Positions 22,454 to 31,006 of a DNA stretch of 64,000 nt are shown in pieces. Below the pieces are notes generated by a model that was given only the letters and a program-made list of their open reading frames with translations, was not told where the DNA came from and did no database searches. Positions within the stretch are counted from its first letter, which is position 1; every line of letters begins with the position of its first letter. Origin of the DNA: JAITWN01 sp964581365 (GTDB lineage: Bacteria; Pseudomonadota; Gammaproteobacteria; SZUA-140); NCBI GenBank assembly GCA_964581365.1, contig CAZOOF010000001.1, positions 62,001 to 126,000 on the forward strand, written 5' to 3'. A program made the translations under genes and the position numbers.

Positions 22454-23998
22454 ATGCGGCTCGTCGGACAGGCCTCCGTCGAATTGCCGATCATACGGCA
22501 CGGCGATGACACGAACCTCGAGCGCGCCAGCGTGCTGCACCGGCCGGTGTGGCTGCTGACCGGCGGCATCGCCCTGCTCCTGCTGCTGGCCTTCGGGCTG
22601 CTGCTCTACAGCTCCTGGCGCCACGACCGCGAGCTCGAACCGGTCTCGCACCATCTGGATTACGTGACGATGGTGGAATCGACCGATCAGCTCCTTCGGG
22701 TGCTCGCGGACGAAGTACAGCGCGGCAAGCTCGACACCTCGCTGGTTACCTATGTCTCCACCAGACTGGAACAGCTGCGCGATTCCAGCGCCTTCCTTCA
22801 TCCCCGCTCAGGAGAACTGACCGGCGCCACACTCGCCGGCATGCGCGACTTCATGGATGAGGCAGGCAGGGGAGCCACCGAATTCGCGCGACTGCGCGAC
22901 GCCCGGCTGCTCATGCGCAAGGTGCTGGCCAATGAAATGGACGAGCAGAAGGCGCTGCTGGCCGACAAGCGCGCCACTTCACGCCGCGAGCAGCACATCG
23001 CCCTCGGCCTGCTCGCCGGCCTGCTCATGGTAATGATCCCTCTTGGACGACGGATTCGCCACAACATCATTCGGCCGCTCGATACCCTGGGAGATCTGAT
23101 GGCGCTGATGTCGCGCCAGGACTACACCTCCGCACCCACCACCAACGTCGATCCCATGCTGCTGCCTCTGTTCGAGAACTACAACCGCATGGTCAATCGT
23201 CTGGTCACCCTCGAACAGGCGCATCAGCACCGGGAGGACACACTCGCCGCATCGGTCCGCCAGGCAACGCGCATGCTGCTCAAGCAGCAGCACAGGCTGG
23301 CGCAAGCCGAGCGTCTCGGCGCGGTCGGCGAACTGGCAGCCAGTGTCGCCCACGAACTGCGCAATCCCCTCACCGCCTGCCACATGGCGCTGCAGAATCT
23401 GCACCGTGATCTGCAGGACCATGAGCTGATCTCGCGTGTCGATCTCATCCTCATCGAGATAAAACGCATCAACCAGCAACTCAACTCCCTGCTGGAAGGC
23501 GCGCGCCAGACACCCGAGCCGCTATCGGATGTCGATATCGTTGAGGTGCTCAACGAACTGCGGACTCTGATCCGCTACCAGGCCAGCGAGCGGGTATCGG
23601 TGCAGATCCACGCCCCCCCATCCGCCGTCTGCCGGCTTCCCGAGTCCCAGCTCCGGCAATGTCTGCTGAACCTGCTGCTCAATTCGGTTCAAGCTCTCGA
23701 TGACGAACCCGGTCATATCAATGTCGCGGTCTCAGCTTCTCCCAGCTCGGTGCGGGTGATGGTGGAGGACGACGGTCCCGGATTTCCGGAGGACATGCTG
23801 CACAACGGATTGCGTCCGTTCAACAGCTGGCGTCGCGGCGGCACGGGACTCGGCATGGCCATGGTCCGGCGCTTCGTGGGCGACCTAGGAGGCACCCTTC
23901 AGATCGAGAACCGCGCGCCAAAGGGCGCGCGCGTGATCATCGAACTGCCACAAGGAAACGTGCGTTATGCCGCGGACACTGCTGATCATCGAGGATGA
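22454..23998 (+). CDS. membrane sensor histidine kinase
   Basis: 514 residues. Helix at about 32-52, a periplasmic sensor region of about 130 residues, second helix near 180-200, HAMP-like linker, then a HisKA domain with the phospho-acceptor H300 in SVAHELRNPLT and an HATPase with N box (LLNLLLNSVQ), G1 DDGPGFPED and G2 GGTGLGMAM. GAGGAG precedes the ATG. It overlaps the NtrC-type regulator by 32 bp, forming a two-component pair. The signal is unknown. Confidence 0.92.
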   Translation: MRLVGQASVELPIIRHGDDTNLERASVLHRPVWLLTGGIALLLLLAFGLLLYSSWRHDRELEPVSHHLDYVTMVESTDQLLRVLADEVQRGKLDTSLVTYVSTRLEQLRDSSAFLHPRSGELTGATLAGMRDFMDEAGRGATEFARLRDARLLMRKVLANEMDEQKALLADKRATSRREQHIALGLLAGLLMVMIPLGRRIRHNIIRPLDTLGDLMALMSRQDYTSAPTTNVDPMLLPLFENYNRMVNRLVTLEQAHQHREDTLAASVRQATRMLLKQQHRLAQAERLGAVGELAASVAHELRNPLTACHMALQNLHRDLQDHELISRVDLILIEIKRINQQLNSLLEGARQTPEPLSDVDIVEVLNELRTLIRYQASERVSVQIHAPPSAVCRLPESQLRQCLLNLLLNSVQALDDEPGHINVAVSASPSSVRVMVEDDGPGFPEDMLHNGLRPFNSWRRGGTGLGMAMVRRFVGDLGGTLQIENRAPKGARVIIELPQGNVRYAADTADHRG

Positions 23999-25391
23999 GC
24001 CCCTGCTCGCGCAGGAGATCGAGCGCCATTACAGGCGGGATCGCTGGCGCGTAGTCACCGCTTCGACTCTTGCGGATGCGCGCCGCCTGCTCACCGACGA
24101 AGGCATCTCACCGCTGGTAGTGATCAGCGACATGAGCCTTCCCGACGGAAACGCTCTCGACCTCCTCGAGGAGCTCGGAGTAGGTGACGGAGAGTGGATA
24201 CTGCTGACCGGCTACGGCACCGTTGCCGACTCAGTGCGAGCGCTGCGGCTGGGAGCGTTCGACTTCATGGAGAAGCCGGTCGACTTCAGTCGCCTCGACC
24301 TGGTGGTCGCCGGCGCGGCACGCAGCGCCCGGGCCAATCGCCGCTTGCGGGATGAGTCGAGGCAGGCGGAACAGCGCTACAGTCCCGCCTCCTTCCTCGG
24401 CACCAGCGCAGCGGCACAGCAGGTGCGCGAGCTGCTTGCACGACTCAGCACTGCACCGTTTCGTGCCCTGATAATCACCGGCGAAACCGGCACCGGCAAG
24501 GGAGTCGCCGCGCGCATTCTTCATCACAACGGATCCCGCCGCCAAGGCCCCCTTATCGAGATCAATTGCTCGGCGCTTCCCAAGGACCTCATGGAGTCGG
24601 AACTGTTCGGGCATGAGGCCGGCTCATTTACCGGCGCCAAGGGCAAACGGCGCGGCATGCTGGAGCAGGCCGACGGCGGCACCCTGTTCCTCGACGAAAT
24701 CGGCGAGATGCCGCTCGACCTGCAGGCAAAGATTCTCAAGGCCATCGAGGAACAAGCCTTTCGCCGGGTCGGCGGTGAGAGCGAACTGGTGGTCGATGTG
24801 CAGCTCATCGCCGCCAGCAATCGTGATCTGGCGCAGGCGGTCCGTGAGGGTGACTTTCGCGAGGATCTGTACCATCGACTCAGCGTATTCCACCTGCATC
24901 TGCCGCCGCTTCGCGAGCGCATCGAAGACCTGGACGTGCTGGTACCCGCATTCATCGCCGAGTTCAATGCCAAGGCAGGACGCAACGTCACCGTCGTTCC
25001 CGATGCGGTCTGGGATCGTCTCCGCAGACACAGCTGGAGCGGCAACGTTCGGGAGCTGCGCAATGTGATCGAGCGCTGCGTACTGTTCTCGCAGGGCGAG
25101 GAGTTTCCGCTGCAATGGCTGCAACTGGAAGCCGGCACCACTATTGAAGCGGCGGAAGCAGGCATACCGGCTTCCGTCCGCGGCGCGGAAGGGGTACTTG
25201 CAGACGGAGACCGGATCAGCCTGCCGCTGGACGGAAGCCTGGGTCTGGAAGAGATGGATCGCGCCATCATCGTGGCGACGCTGGAGCGTCACCGCTACAA
25301 CGTGGCCGCCGCGGCCCGTGCACTGCGCACGACGAGAGACACCCTAAGATACAGGATCAAGAAATATGGCATCAAAGAATCAGGCGACTAG
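23967..25391 (+). CDS. sigma-54-dependent response regulator, NtrC family
   Basis: 474 residues. Receiver domain with D55, T81 and K103; AAA+ domain with Walker A GETGTGKG near 172 and the sigma-54 contact loop as GSFTGA near 219 (Ser where Ala is usual); Walker B GGTLFLDEIGEM; FIS-type helix-turn-helix at the C-terminus (NVAAAARALRTTRDTLRYR). It is expected to activate sigma-54 promoters when phosphorylated by the overlapping kinase. No clear -24/-12 promoter was found next to it. Confidence 0.94.
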   Translation: MPRTLLIIEDEPLLAQEIERHYRRDRWRVVTASTLADARRLLTDEGISPLVVISDMSLPDGNALDLLEELGVGDGEWILLTGYGTVADSVRALRLGAFDFMEKPVDFSRLDLVVAGAARSARANRRLRDESRQAEQRYSPASFLGTSAAAQQVRELLARLSTAPFRALIITGETGTGKGVAARILHHNGSRRQGPLIEINCSALPKDLMESELFGHEAGSFTGAKGKRRGMLEQADGGTLFLDEIGEMPLDLQAKILKAIEEQAFRRVGGESELVVDVQLIAASNRDLAQAVREGDFREDLYHRLSVFHLHLPPLRERIEDLDVLVPAFIAEFNAKAGRNVTVVPDAVWDRLRRHSWSGNVRELRNVIERCVLFSQGEEFPLQWLQLEAGTTIEAAEAGIPASVRGAEGVLADGDRISLPLDGSLGLEEMDRAIIVATLERHRYNVAAAARALRTTRDTLRYRIKKYGIKESGD

Positions 25392-25836
25392 AAAGGCAAA
25401 CACCACCAGGAAGTCAGCGCCCGCACAGCGGTCACAATCGTCTGCCAGGCGCTCGCGCAAACCAACAGCTTCAGACGCAGTGAAGGTTGTTGAACCCGTG
25501 CAGCGGAAATCCGTCAAGAAATCCGCAAGGGAAATTCAGGAGACATCCGAAACAGGGGAGCAGAACATGCGCAGGATGAGCAGAGTCAAGAGCAATGGAA
25601 ACGGCCACTACACCAGGCGCGCTGCCGATTACCTGCATGAGGGCATCGATCGCCTCGCCGAGCGAGGCGCGCGACTCGAGCGCCGGCTGCAGGACGGCTA
25701 CCAGCGCGTCGACAAGGATGCTCACGAGATCTACTCCACAGTGCGCGGTTCAGTACATGAACACCCGTGGATGGCGGTCGGAAGTTCGGCGGCAATCGGC
25801 TTCATCATCGGATTCCTGAGCAGTTCCAGGCGATAA
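25366..25836 (+). CDS. DUF883 (ElaB/YqjD-like) membrane-anchored protein with basic N-terminal tail
   Basis: 156 residues if started at 25366, overlapping the regulator by 26 bp. Residues 1-67 are a Lys/Arg/Ser/Ala-rich tail of low complexity; the rest matches DUF883, with an amphipathic helix and a C-terminal membrane anchor (HEHPWMAVGSSAAIGFIIG). E. coli relatives bind ribosomes at the inner membrane in stationary phase. A second ATG at 25567 has a much better ribosome site (GGGGAG) and gives a normal 89-residue DUF883 protein; the tail region also uses many A-ending codons unlike its neighbours. Confidence 0.72.
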   Translation: MASKNQATRKANTTRKSAPAQRSQSSARRSRKPTASDAVKVVEPVQRKSVKKSAREIQETSETGEQNMRRMSRVKSNGNGHYTRRAADYLHEGIDRLAERGARLERRLQDGYQRVDKDAHEIYSTVRGSVHEHPWMAVGSSAAIGFIIGFLSSSRR

Positions 25837-25994
25837 GCCGGATCCATCGCTCCACTCGATGGCGTGCTTGCACATCCAGGTTCGATGGCGCGAAGCGGGC
25901 TGCTTTGCGGTCGTTACCGAGCGGCCAAGTGCGCCGAGGTGATCTTCTGCAGGGAGTGTCGACCGAGCAGGAAACAGCCAGGGAGGCGATTGTC

Positions 25995-26579
25995 ATGCGG
26001 CGATGGATCATGAAGACTTCCGTGCTCTGCGCTTTTGCCACACTTTCATGTCTGACGGACGAAGCGATATCCGCGCCGCCGAATGACGCGGAATCGAAGC
26101 GAAACGATGGCGGCGCGATATATCTGGGCGCCAACTACGGGTTCTATAAATCCCGCGGAGGAACCTTCGACGACGAGAACGATTTGCCCGAAGCTGTGAT
26201 CGGCATCAGCATATCGCGTTACTTTTCCATCGAAGCCGGGGCAATCGACTTCGGACGAGTGGGCGGCCGACTGATAGAAGCCGAGGCCGACGGCTGGACC
26301 GGCAGCGTTGCCCTGCGCTATCCGCTGACCGGAACCCTAGGTGTCTACGCCCGCGGCGGGGTGCTGTTCTGGGACGCCACGGTTCGCCGGTCTGGAAACC
26401 TCGAAGAAGCCGTGGACGATCACGACATCTTCTATGGCGCCGGCTTTGACTTCCGCATCAGCCGCATGCTCAAATTCATCGCGGAGTATGTGCGCTATGA
26501 AGTCGACTTCGACGAGAGCGCGCTCCGCGTGGAAACCGACATCGATGCGGCCAAGGTGGGCCTGCGCTTGATCTTCTGA
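25995..26579 (+). CDS. outer-membrane beta-barrel protein
   Basis: 194 residues. Signal peptide at about 1-27, then alternating beta strands typical of an 8-stranded OmpA/opacity-type barrel: GGAIYLGANYGFYKS, VALRYPLTGTLGVYARGGVLFW, and the C-terminal AAKVGLRLIF ending in Phe. The ATG at 25995 has GGGAGG upstream. The 158-bp gap before it holds nothing else recognised. Substrate or role unknown; it lies between two sets of signalling genes. Confidence 0.78.
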   Translation: MRRWIMKTSVLCAFATLSCLTDEAISAPPNDAESKRNDGGAIYLGANYGFYKSRGGTFDDENDLPEAVIGISISRYFSIEAGAIDFGRVGGRLIEAEADGWTGSVALRYPLTGTLGVYARGGVLFWDATVRRSGNLEEAVDDHDIFYGAGFDFRISRMLKFIAEYVRYEVDFDESALRVETDIDAAKVGLRLIF

Positions 26580-26603
26580 GGAAGAGACGGAGACGCAGAG
26601 ACG

Positions 26604-26963
26604 ATGAATGGCCGGCGGGTACTGATTGTCGAGGATGAAGCGCTGCTGGCGCTGGAGATCGATGCGCTACTGCGCGATTGCGGCATGACCCCGGTCGGGC
26701 CAACCAGCCGGAACGACGAGGCACTGCGCCTGATCGATGCTCACCCGATCGATTGTGCAGTACTGGACGTCAACCTCCAGGGAGAATCAACGGAACGGGT
26801 GGCCGCCGAACTCGCTTCCCGCGCCATCCCTTTTGCATTCGTCACCGGCTATGGCCAGGCGGATATCCCAAAGCAGTTTCGTGATGCCCCGGTGCTGTTG
26901 AAGCCATTCGCCGGCACTGCACTCATCGATACGATACGCTCGCTCAGGCGAGCGGACGCCTGA
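26604..26963 (+). CDS. single-domain response regulator
   Basis: 119 residues, receiver domain only: acidic pair E10/D11, phospho-acceptor D55 (AVLDVNL), T81 and K100 (LLKPF). No output domain. It ends 30 bp from the end of the HWE hybrid kinase, which runs towards it, and its receiver resembles that kinase's own receiver (FVTGYG versus FMTGYA). It probably acts as a phospho-relay partner or adaptor. Confidence 0.88.
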   Translation: MNGRRVLIVEDEALLALEIDALLRDCGMTPVGPTSRNDEALRLIDAHPIDCAVLDVNLQGESTERVAAELASRAIPFAFVTGYGQADIPKQFRDAPVLLKPFAGTALIDTIRSLRRADA

Positions 26964-26993
26964 GCAGCAACCTTGGCGGGCTCTCCACTGCGC

Positions 26994-29390
26994 CTACGTA
27001 TGGGCTGAGCGGGACAGGGCGCGATAAACGGTCTCGCGGCGCAGCGGGCGCGTAAGCACCGGAAAACTGCGATACGGACTCGGCAGATTCATCATTGCAT
27101 AGCCGGTCATGAACGCGATCGGCAGATCCCGCGCCGCAAGCGCGTCGACCACCGGAAACACATCCTTTTCGCCGATATTGATGTCAACGATCGCACCGGC
27201 CAGATGCTCCTGAGAGGCAAGGCGGATCGCATCCTCGAAGGATCCCGCGACCAGCACCCGATATCCGAACGATTTCAGCCGAAGCGGCGTTTCGTACTGG
27301 GCTGCCGAGGAATCCTCCACGACCAGTATGGTGCCCCTCGCGCCATTGCCGGCCTCGCCTCCCGACCCGACAATGCGATCATCCTGTCCGGCGGTTTCGC
27401 CAGCGACGACGTGCGCACCCGGAATAGTGATGATGCAGTTCACTCCGTCAGGGAGATAGCGGACTTCTGCGGTGCCGCCGACTTCGGTTCTTATACTGCC
27501 TTCGATCAGCAGCGAGCCAAATCCGCGATGTGTCGGTGGAGCAACTCTGGGGCCACCGGATTCGCGCCACTCGATCACCAGGCTGCCTTCGGCATTTCGA
27601 CTGAACACGATATCGATCCTGCCCTCGGCAACCGACAGCGCACCGTACTTCGCGGCGTTGGTGGTCAGCTCGTGTATGGCCATGGCAACCGCCATCGTCG
27701 CCCCCGGCGTCAGCATTTCGTTGACGCCAACAATGGACGCCGCGTCCGGCCTGCCAGCGACATAGGGATCCAGCTCATCGCTGACGATGTCGCGTACGCG
27801 GGCCCCGGTCCATCGTGAGCCGGCGATGAGCTCGTGCGCGCGCGCCATCGACCGTATGCGGCTCTGGACCGCGGCCACGAACTGATGAACATCGCTCTGC
27901 GTGCGCGCGGTGAGCGAAATCATCGCCTGAATGGTGGCCAGCATATTGCGGGCGCGGTGATCGAATTCGCGCATCAGCAGGCGCTGCAGCTCCTCCACGC
28001 GGCGACGGGCGGTCACGTCACGGGTCACGCCCACGACCCGTCTCAGCCGTCCGTGACCATCGAGCTCGGCCCGGCAATCATCCTGCAGCCATATTACGCT
28101 GCCATCGTCCCGCATATAGCGGTAAGTAATGACCTGATGCCCGCTCACCCGCGTCAGAGCGCGGCGCAGCTCCAGGTAACGTTCTCTATCCTCGAGGTGA
28201 ACGCGCTCCAGCCACGCCTCGCCGGTAGTCGGCGCGCGGCCATACGACACACCCAGCACTTCAGCGCAGGAATCGCTATAGACAAGGGTGTCGTCCGCGC
28301 AATTCCATTCCCAGGCACACACCTCAGCGGCCGATAGCGCCCGCCGCAGCCGCGCTTCCGATTCATGCAGAACGGCGCTGCTGCGCTGCTCCTGTTCGAG
28401 CTTCTCGCGCAGTGAGTCCGCTTCACCCGCGTGATGCAAAGCCGCGCCGAGCATATCGGCGAGCGCCCCTGCCAATACGAGCTCGGCGGACTCGAAGATG
28501 CGGGGGCGGGAAAGATAGAAGGCCAGCACGGCAATCGACCTCGGATCGCCGACAGGTGCCAGCAGGGCAGCGGCAACCGGCCCGGCTCGCGTAGCCTCGG
28601 GAATACGCTCATCAGCCGCCACATCGCTGGAGATCACGAATTCACCCGAGCGCCGCGCCAGCTCGGCCAGCGCTCCGAGTTGAGCGGAGACTGGCGCAGT
28701 GGCCGGAACAACGATGGGCCTTCCATCGACGTAGTGATACTGCTCGCCATCTCTGAGCACCAACGCGATGCCATCGGGATGCAGTGATCGGCACCCGCGA
28801 TCGATGGTGGCCATGAGCGCATCGAGACTGCCGCGCGCCACGCTCAGCCCACGGTTGGCGGGTGCGCTGCATACCGCGGCGGCGAGCATGCGCTCGATCA
28901 CTGCTGCTGCCTGATGCGCGACGAGATCGAGCCGGCGGGACTCAGCGACGGAAGGCACATGATGATGTCGCCAGGTCAGGATCAGCAGACCCAGGCGCTC
29001 TCCGGAGGGGGCTGTCAGCGCGATCACCTGAATCGTGCCTACGCCCCGTCGCTCCAGATCGTCGCGGATTTCCTTGGCGCACGGAAATTCGTATCCCGGA
29101 CGACCGATGGATGAGAACCCGGGACAGGCATCCGCGAATCGGGACTCGATGAAGGCGAGCGCCGCAGCACCGGAATCCGCAGCGCCTCCGGATCCGTTCG
29201 CTCCTCGCGCCCGAACGCGAAGGCGCTCGGATTCGCCGCTTCCAGCAATTCGCAATACTGCGCAGTCGGCACCGGATACCGCCAGCACTGCATCCAGCAC
29301 GTCGTCGCATACCACAGCCGCTCCGAGCGCGCCGCACAGCCGATCGCCGAACTTCAGCAGCAATAGATCGTCGGTTTCCGACCCAGTCAT
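26994..29390 (-). CDS. HWE-family hybrid histidine kinase (GAF-GAF-PAS-HWE-REC)
   Basis: 798 residues, no membrane segments, so cytoplasmic. Two GAF-like domains (about 1-165 and 170-330), a PAS/PAC domain (about 345-455), a HisKA_2/HWE region with H478 in FDHRARNML, ATP-binding part with HELTTNAAKYGAL and the defining W-x-E motif (EWRESGGP), then a C-terminal receiver (about 690-790) with D736. The normally invariant receiver Lys is Arg781 (LTRPLRR). HWE kinases often sense light or stress, but no chromophore Cys was identified. Confidence 0.9.
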   Translation of the reverse strand: MTGSETDDLLLLKFGDRLCGALGAAVVCDDVLDAVLAVSGADCAVLRIAGSGESERLRVRARGANGSGGAADSGAAALAFIESRFADACPGFSSIGRPGYEFPCAKEIRDDLERRGVGTIQVIALTAPSGERLGLLILTWRHHHVPSVAESRRLDLVAHQAAAVIERMLAAAVCSAPANRGLSVARGSLDALMATIDRGCRSLHPDGIALVLRDGEQYHYVDGRPIVVPATAPVSAQLGALAELARRSGEFVISSDVAADERIPEATRAGPVAAALLAPVGDPRSIAVLAFYLSRPRIFESAELVLAGALADMLGAALHHAGEADSLREKLEQEQRSSAVLHESEARLRRALSAAEVCAWEWNCADDTLVYSDSCAEVLGVSYGRAPTTGEAWLERVHLEDRERYLELRRALTRVSGHQVITYRYMRDDGSVIWLQDDCRAELDGHGRLRRVVGVTRDVTARRRVEELQRLLMREFDHRARNMLATIQAMISLTARTQSDVHQFVAAVQSRIRSMARAHELIAGSRWTGARVRDIVSDELDPYVAGRPDAASIVGVNEMLTPGATMAVAMAIHELTTNAAKYGALSVAEGRIDIVFSRNAEGSLVIEWRESGGPRVAPPTHRGFGSLLIEGSIRTEVGGTAEVRYLPDGVNCIITIPGAHVVAGETAGQDDRIVGSGGEAGNGARGTILVVEDSSAAQYETPLRLKSFGYRVLVAGSFEDAIRLASQEHLAGAIVDINIGEKDVFPVVDALAARDLPIAFMTGYAMMNLPSPYRSFPVLTRPLRRETVYRALSRSAHT

Positions 29391-29590
29391 GGCATAGGCC
29401 CCGTCCGCACCTTCATTACCACTCAGGCCGCGGACTCAGCGGCCCCGGATATAGCCCAGTCGGTTGCATGAGTCTAACCCGCGCCCGTTCACTGTGCTAC
29501 TGGGGACGCGCAGCCATTGCGCAATATCAACGCGGTGGAATCGCACTTGCGGCTACATTCGTACAGATACAAAGCGACAGGACGAACGGC

Positions 29591-30052
29591 ATGTCGTGGC
29601 GCATTCGCGGTCACAGGATTCATTTCGGATGGATAGTAATCTTCGCCGTGGTGCTGCTCGCGGCGGCTGGCGGCTTCGGAGGCGCGCCATGGACCCGGCT
29701 GAGCGCCTCAAGTCCCGATCAGCAACTGCAGCTTGAATACGATGGCCTGTGGCGCATGAACGCGCCGATGACGCTGACGCTGGAGCTGAGTACAGCGCCG
29801 GATACGGGCTCTCTTCGCATCGCGATGAATCGCACCTACCTGGAGAACGTACGTATCGACTGGATCCTGCCGGAGCCTCACTTGGTATTCGGCTCCGCGG
29901 ACCGCGTTTCGTTTCATTTTATCGGCGCCCCGGAAAGTCCCAGCAGCGCAGTCGACTTTTCCCTGACACCCCTGGTCGCGGGCATGCTTCACGCCGAAAT
30001 CGGGATCGAGGGTCAGCAACCGATACGCTTCAGGCAGTTCATCTATCCATGA
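29591..30052 (+). CDS. membrane-anchored protein of unknown function, DUF421 partner
   Basis: 153 residues from the ATG at 29591 (an upstream ATG at 29468 has no ribosome site). One helix at about 13-33, then a periplasmic part of about 115 residues with beta-strand character (QLQLEYDGLWRMNAPMTLTLEL, FRQFIYP at the end). It lies 34 bp before a DUF421 gene on the same strand. I recall similar short anchored proteins beside DUF421 genes in other proteobacteria, but cannot name the family. The preceding 200 bp hold no other gene. Confidence 0.6.
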   Translation: MSWRIRGHRIHFGWIVIFAVVLLAAAGGFGGAPWTRLSASSPDQQLQLEYDGLWRMNAPMTLTLELSTAPDTGSLRIAMNRTYLENVRIDWILPEPHLVFGSADRVSFHFIGAPESPSSAVDFSLTPLVAGMLHAEIGIEGQQPIRFRQFIYP

Positions 30053-30086
30053 AAGGCTGCGGCAGCCCAAAGCGCGGGAACGAACC

Positions 30087-30536
30087 ATGGAATCGATAGC
30101 ACGCGCGCTGATCATCTATGCATTCATGCTGCTGGTATTCCGTTTCAGCGGCAAAAGGACCCTGGGAGAGGTGACAACCTTCGACTTCGTGCTCCTGCTC
30201 ATCATCGCCGAGACCATTCAGGAAGCTCTCATCGGTCGCGATCTGTCGATGACCAATGCGATGATCGTCATCGTTACGCTGATTGCCATCGACATCATTC
30301 TGAATGTGGTGAAAGCCCATTCCGAGCGGGCCGATCGCCTGCTCGAAGGAACACCGACGGTGATCGTGGAAAACGGCCAGCCACTGCACGAGCGACTACG
30401 CGAGGAGCTGCTGGACGAAGACGACATCCTCAACGCCGCGCGCCAGCAGGGCCTGGAAAGCATGGCGCAGATCAAGCGCGCCGTGCTCGAGCGGAACGGA
30501 GGAATATCGATCATCCCGCGAAAAGAACGGGAGTGA
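30087..30536 (+). CDS. DUF421 (YetF-like) membrane protein
   Basis: 149 residues. N-terminal helices (about 5-25, 33-50, 56-75) and the motif FRFSGKRTLGEVTTFDFVLLLIIAE in the membrane part, followed by the YetF C-terminal cytoplasmic domain (LLEGTPTVIVENGQ, RQQGLESMAQIKRAVLERNGGISIIP). Function of the family is poorly known; Bacillus homologues affect spore germination and heat resistance. It is probably co-transcribed with the preceding anchored protein. Confidence 0.88.
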   Translation: MESIARALIIYAFMLLVFRFSGKRTLGEVTTFDFVLLLIIAETIQEALIGRDLSMTNAMIVIVTLIAIDIILNVVKAHSERADRLLEGTPTVIVENGQPLHERLREELLDEDDILNAARQQGLESMAQIKRAVLERNGGISIIPRKERE

Positions 30537-30555
30537 TGGCAACGATGAACGGTAA

Positions 30556-30632
30556 TGGTGGCTATGGCTGGACTCGAACCAGCGACACCGGCATTATGAA
30601 TGCCGTGCTCTAACCGACTGAGCTACATAGCC
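30556..30632 (-). tRNA. tRNA-Met (CAT), elongator type
   Basis: 77-nt cloverleaf: acceptor GGCTATG/CATAGCC, D-arm AGCTCAGTCGGTTAGAGC, anticodon stem CGGCA/TGCCG with loop TTCATAA (anticodon CAT), T-arm GCTGG/CCAGC with GTTCGAGTC-type loop. The 3' CCA is encoded. Sequence is close to E. coli elongator tRNA-Met; initiator features (three G-C pairs in the anticodon stem, C1-A72 mismatch) are absent. It lies downstream of ychF, as in Pseudomonas. Confidence 0.96.
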
Positions 30633-30672
30633 AATTACGGAAAGGGGTCGTGCGGACCTCGCAAGGCGAATA

Positions 30673-30701
30673 ATGATAGCGGTTCGCCTCCCTTCCCACA
30701 A
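30673..30701 (-). promoter_or_regulatory. candidate promoter of tRNA-Met
   Basis: On the minus strand TTGTGG, a 17-bp spacer and TATCAT, followed by a discriminator region that is only partly GC-rich. Predicted start lies about 34 nt before the mature tRNA end. Confidence 0.45.
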
Positions 30702-30964
30702 GTATCTCCGCCTCCAGTTCGTCCCGGCCTCTCCGAAGTACCCGCACCCCACAAATATAATCATGATATCTATAGGTTTTTTTAATTTTCTTTTGAACGC
30801 CGGCGGCGTCCGCAGCGGCAACAGGCGCGGAGGTGGAGGCAGCATCGGCCTGGTACTCTGCTCGGCCTGCTGGCGCTTACCCCCCTGGGTGCGGTCGATG
30901 CGCAGGAGCGTTACCGCTCGAGGACACTGACAGGCATCACTCCGCCTGTCGTGAAGACCGCGAA

Positions 30965-30999
30965 GACGTGACGCGCAGACATCTCCTGCACGTCACGTC
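30965..30999. terminator. hairpin downstream of ychF, candidate terminator
   Basis: GACGTGACG / CGTCACGTC (9 bp) continues past one C-A mismatch into GCAG/CTGC with a 7-nt loop. It begins eight bases after the ychF stop. A T tract is lacking, so it may act as an RNA 3'-end stabiliser instead. Confidence 0.45.
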
Positions 31000-31006
31000 G
31001 CTCGCA

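Larger units (their letters stand above)
30633..31006. other. 374-bp gap between tRNA-Met and ychF
   Basis: Contains the tRNA-Met promoter candidate (30673-30701), an unusually AT-rich patch at about 30752-30795 with a run of eight T, small hairpins (GACAGGC/GCCTGTC at 30929-30950) and the ychF terminator candidate at 30965-30999. Open frames crossing it have no coding character. Confidence 0.5.

Noticed and set aside
22361..26000. Sigma-54 (-24/-12) promoters near the NtrC-type regulator
   Set aside because: Best candidates (near 22130 and 25888) have the wrong GG-GC spacing or a poor -12 element.
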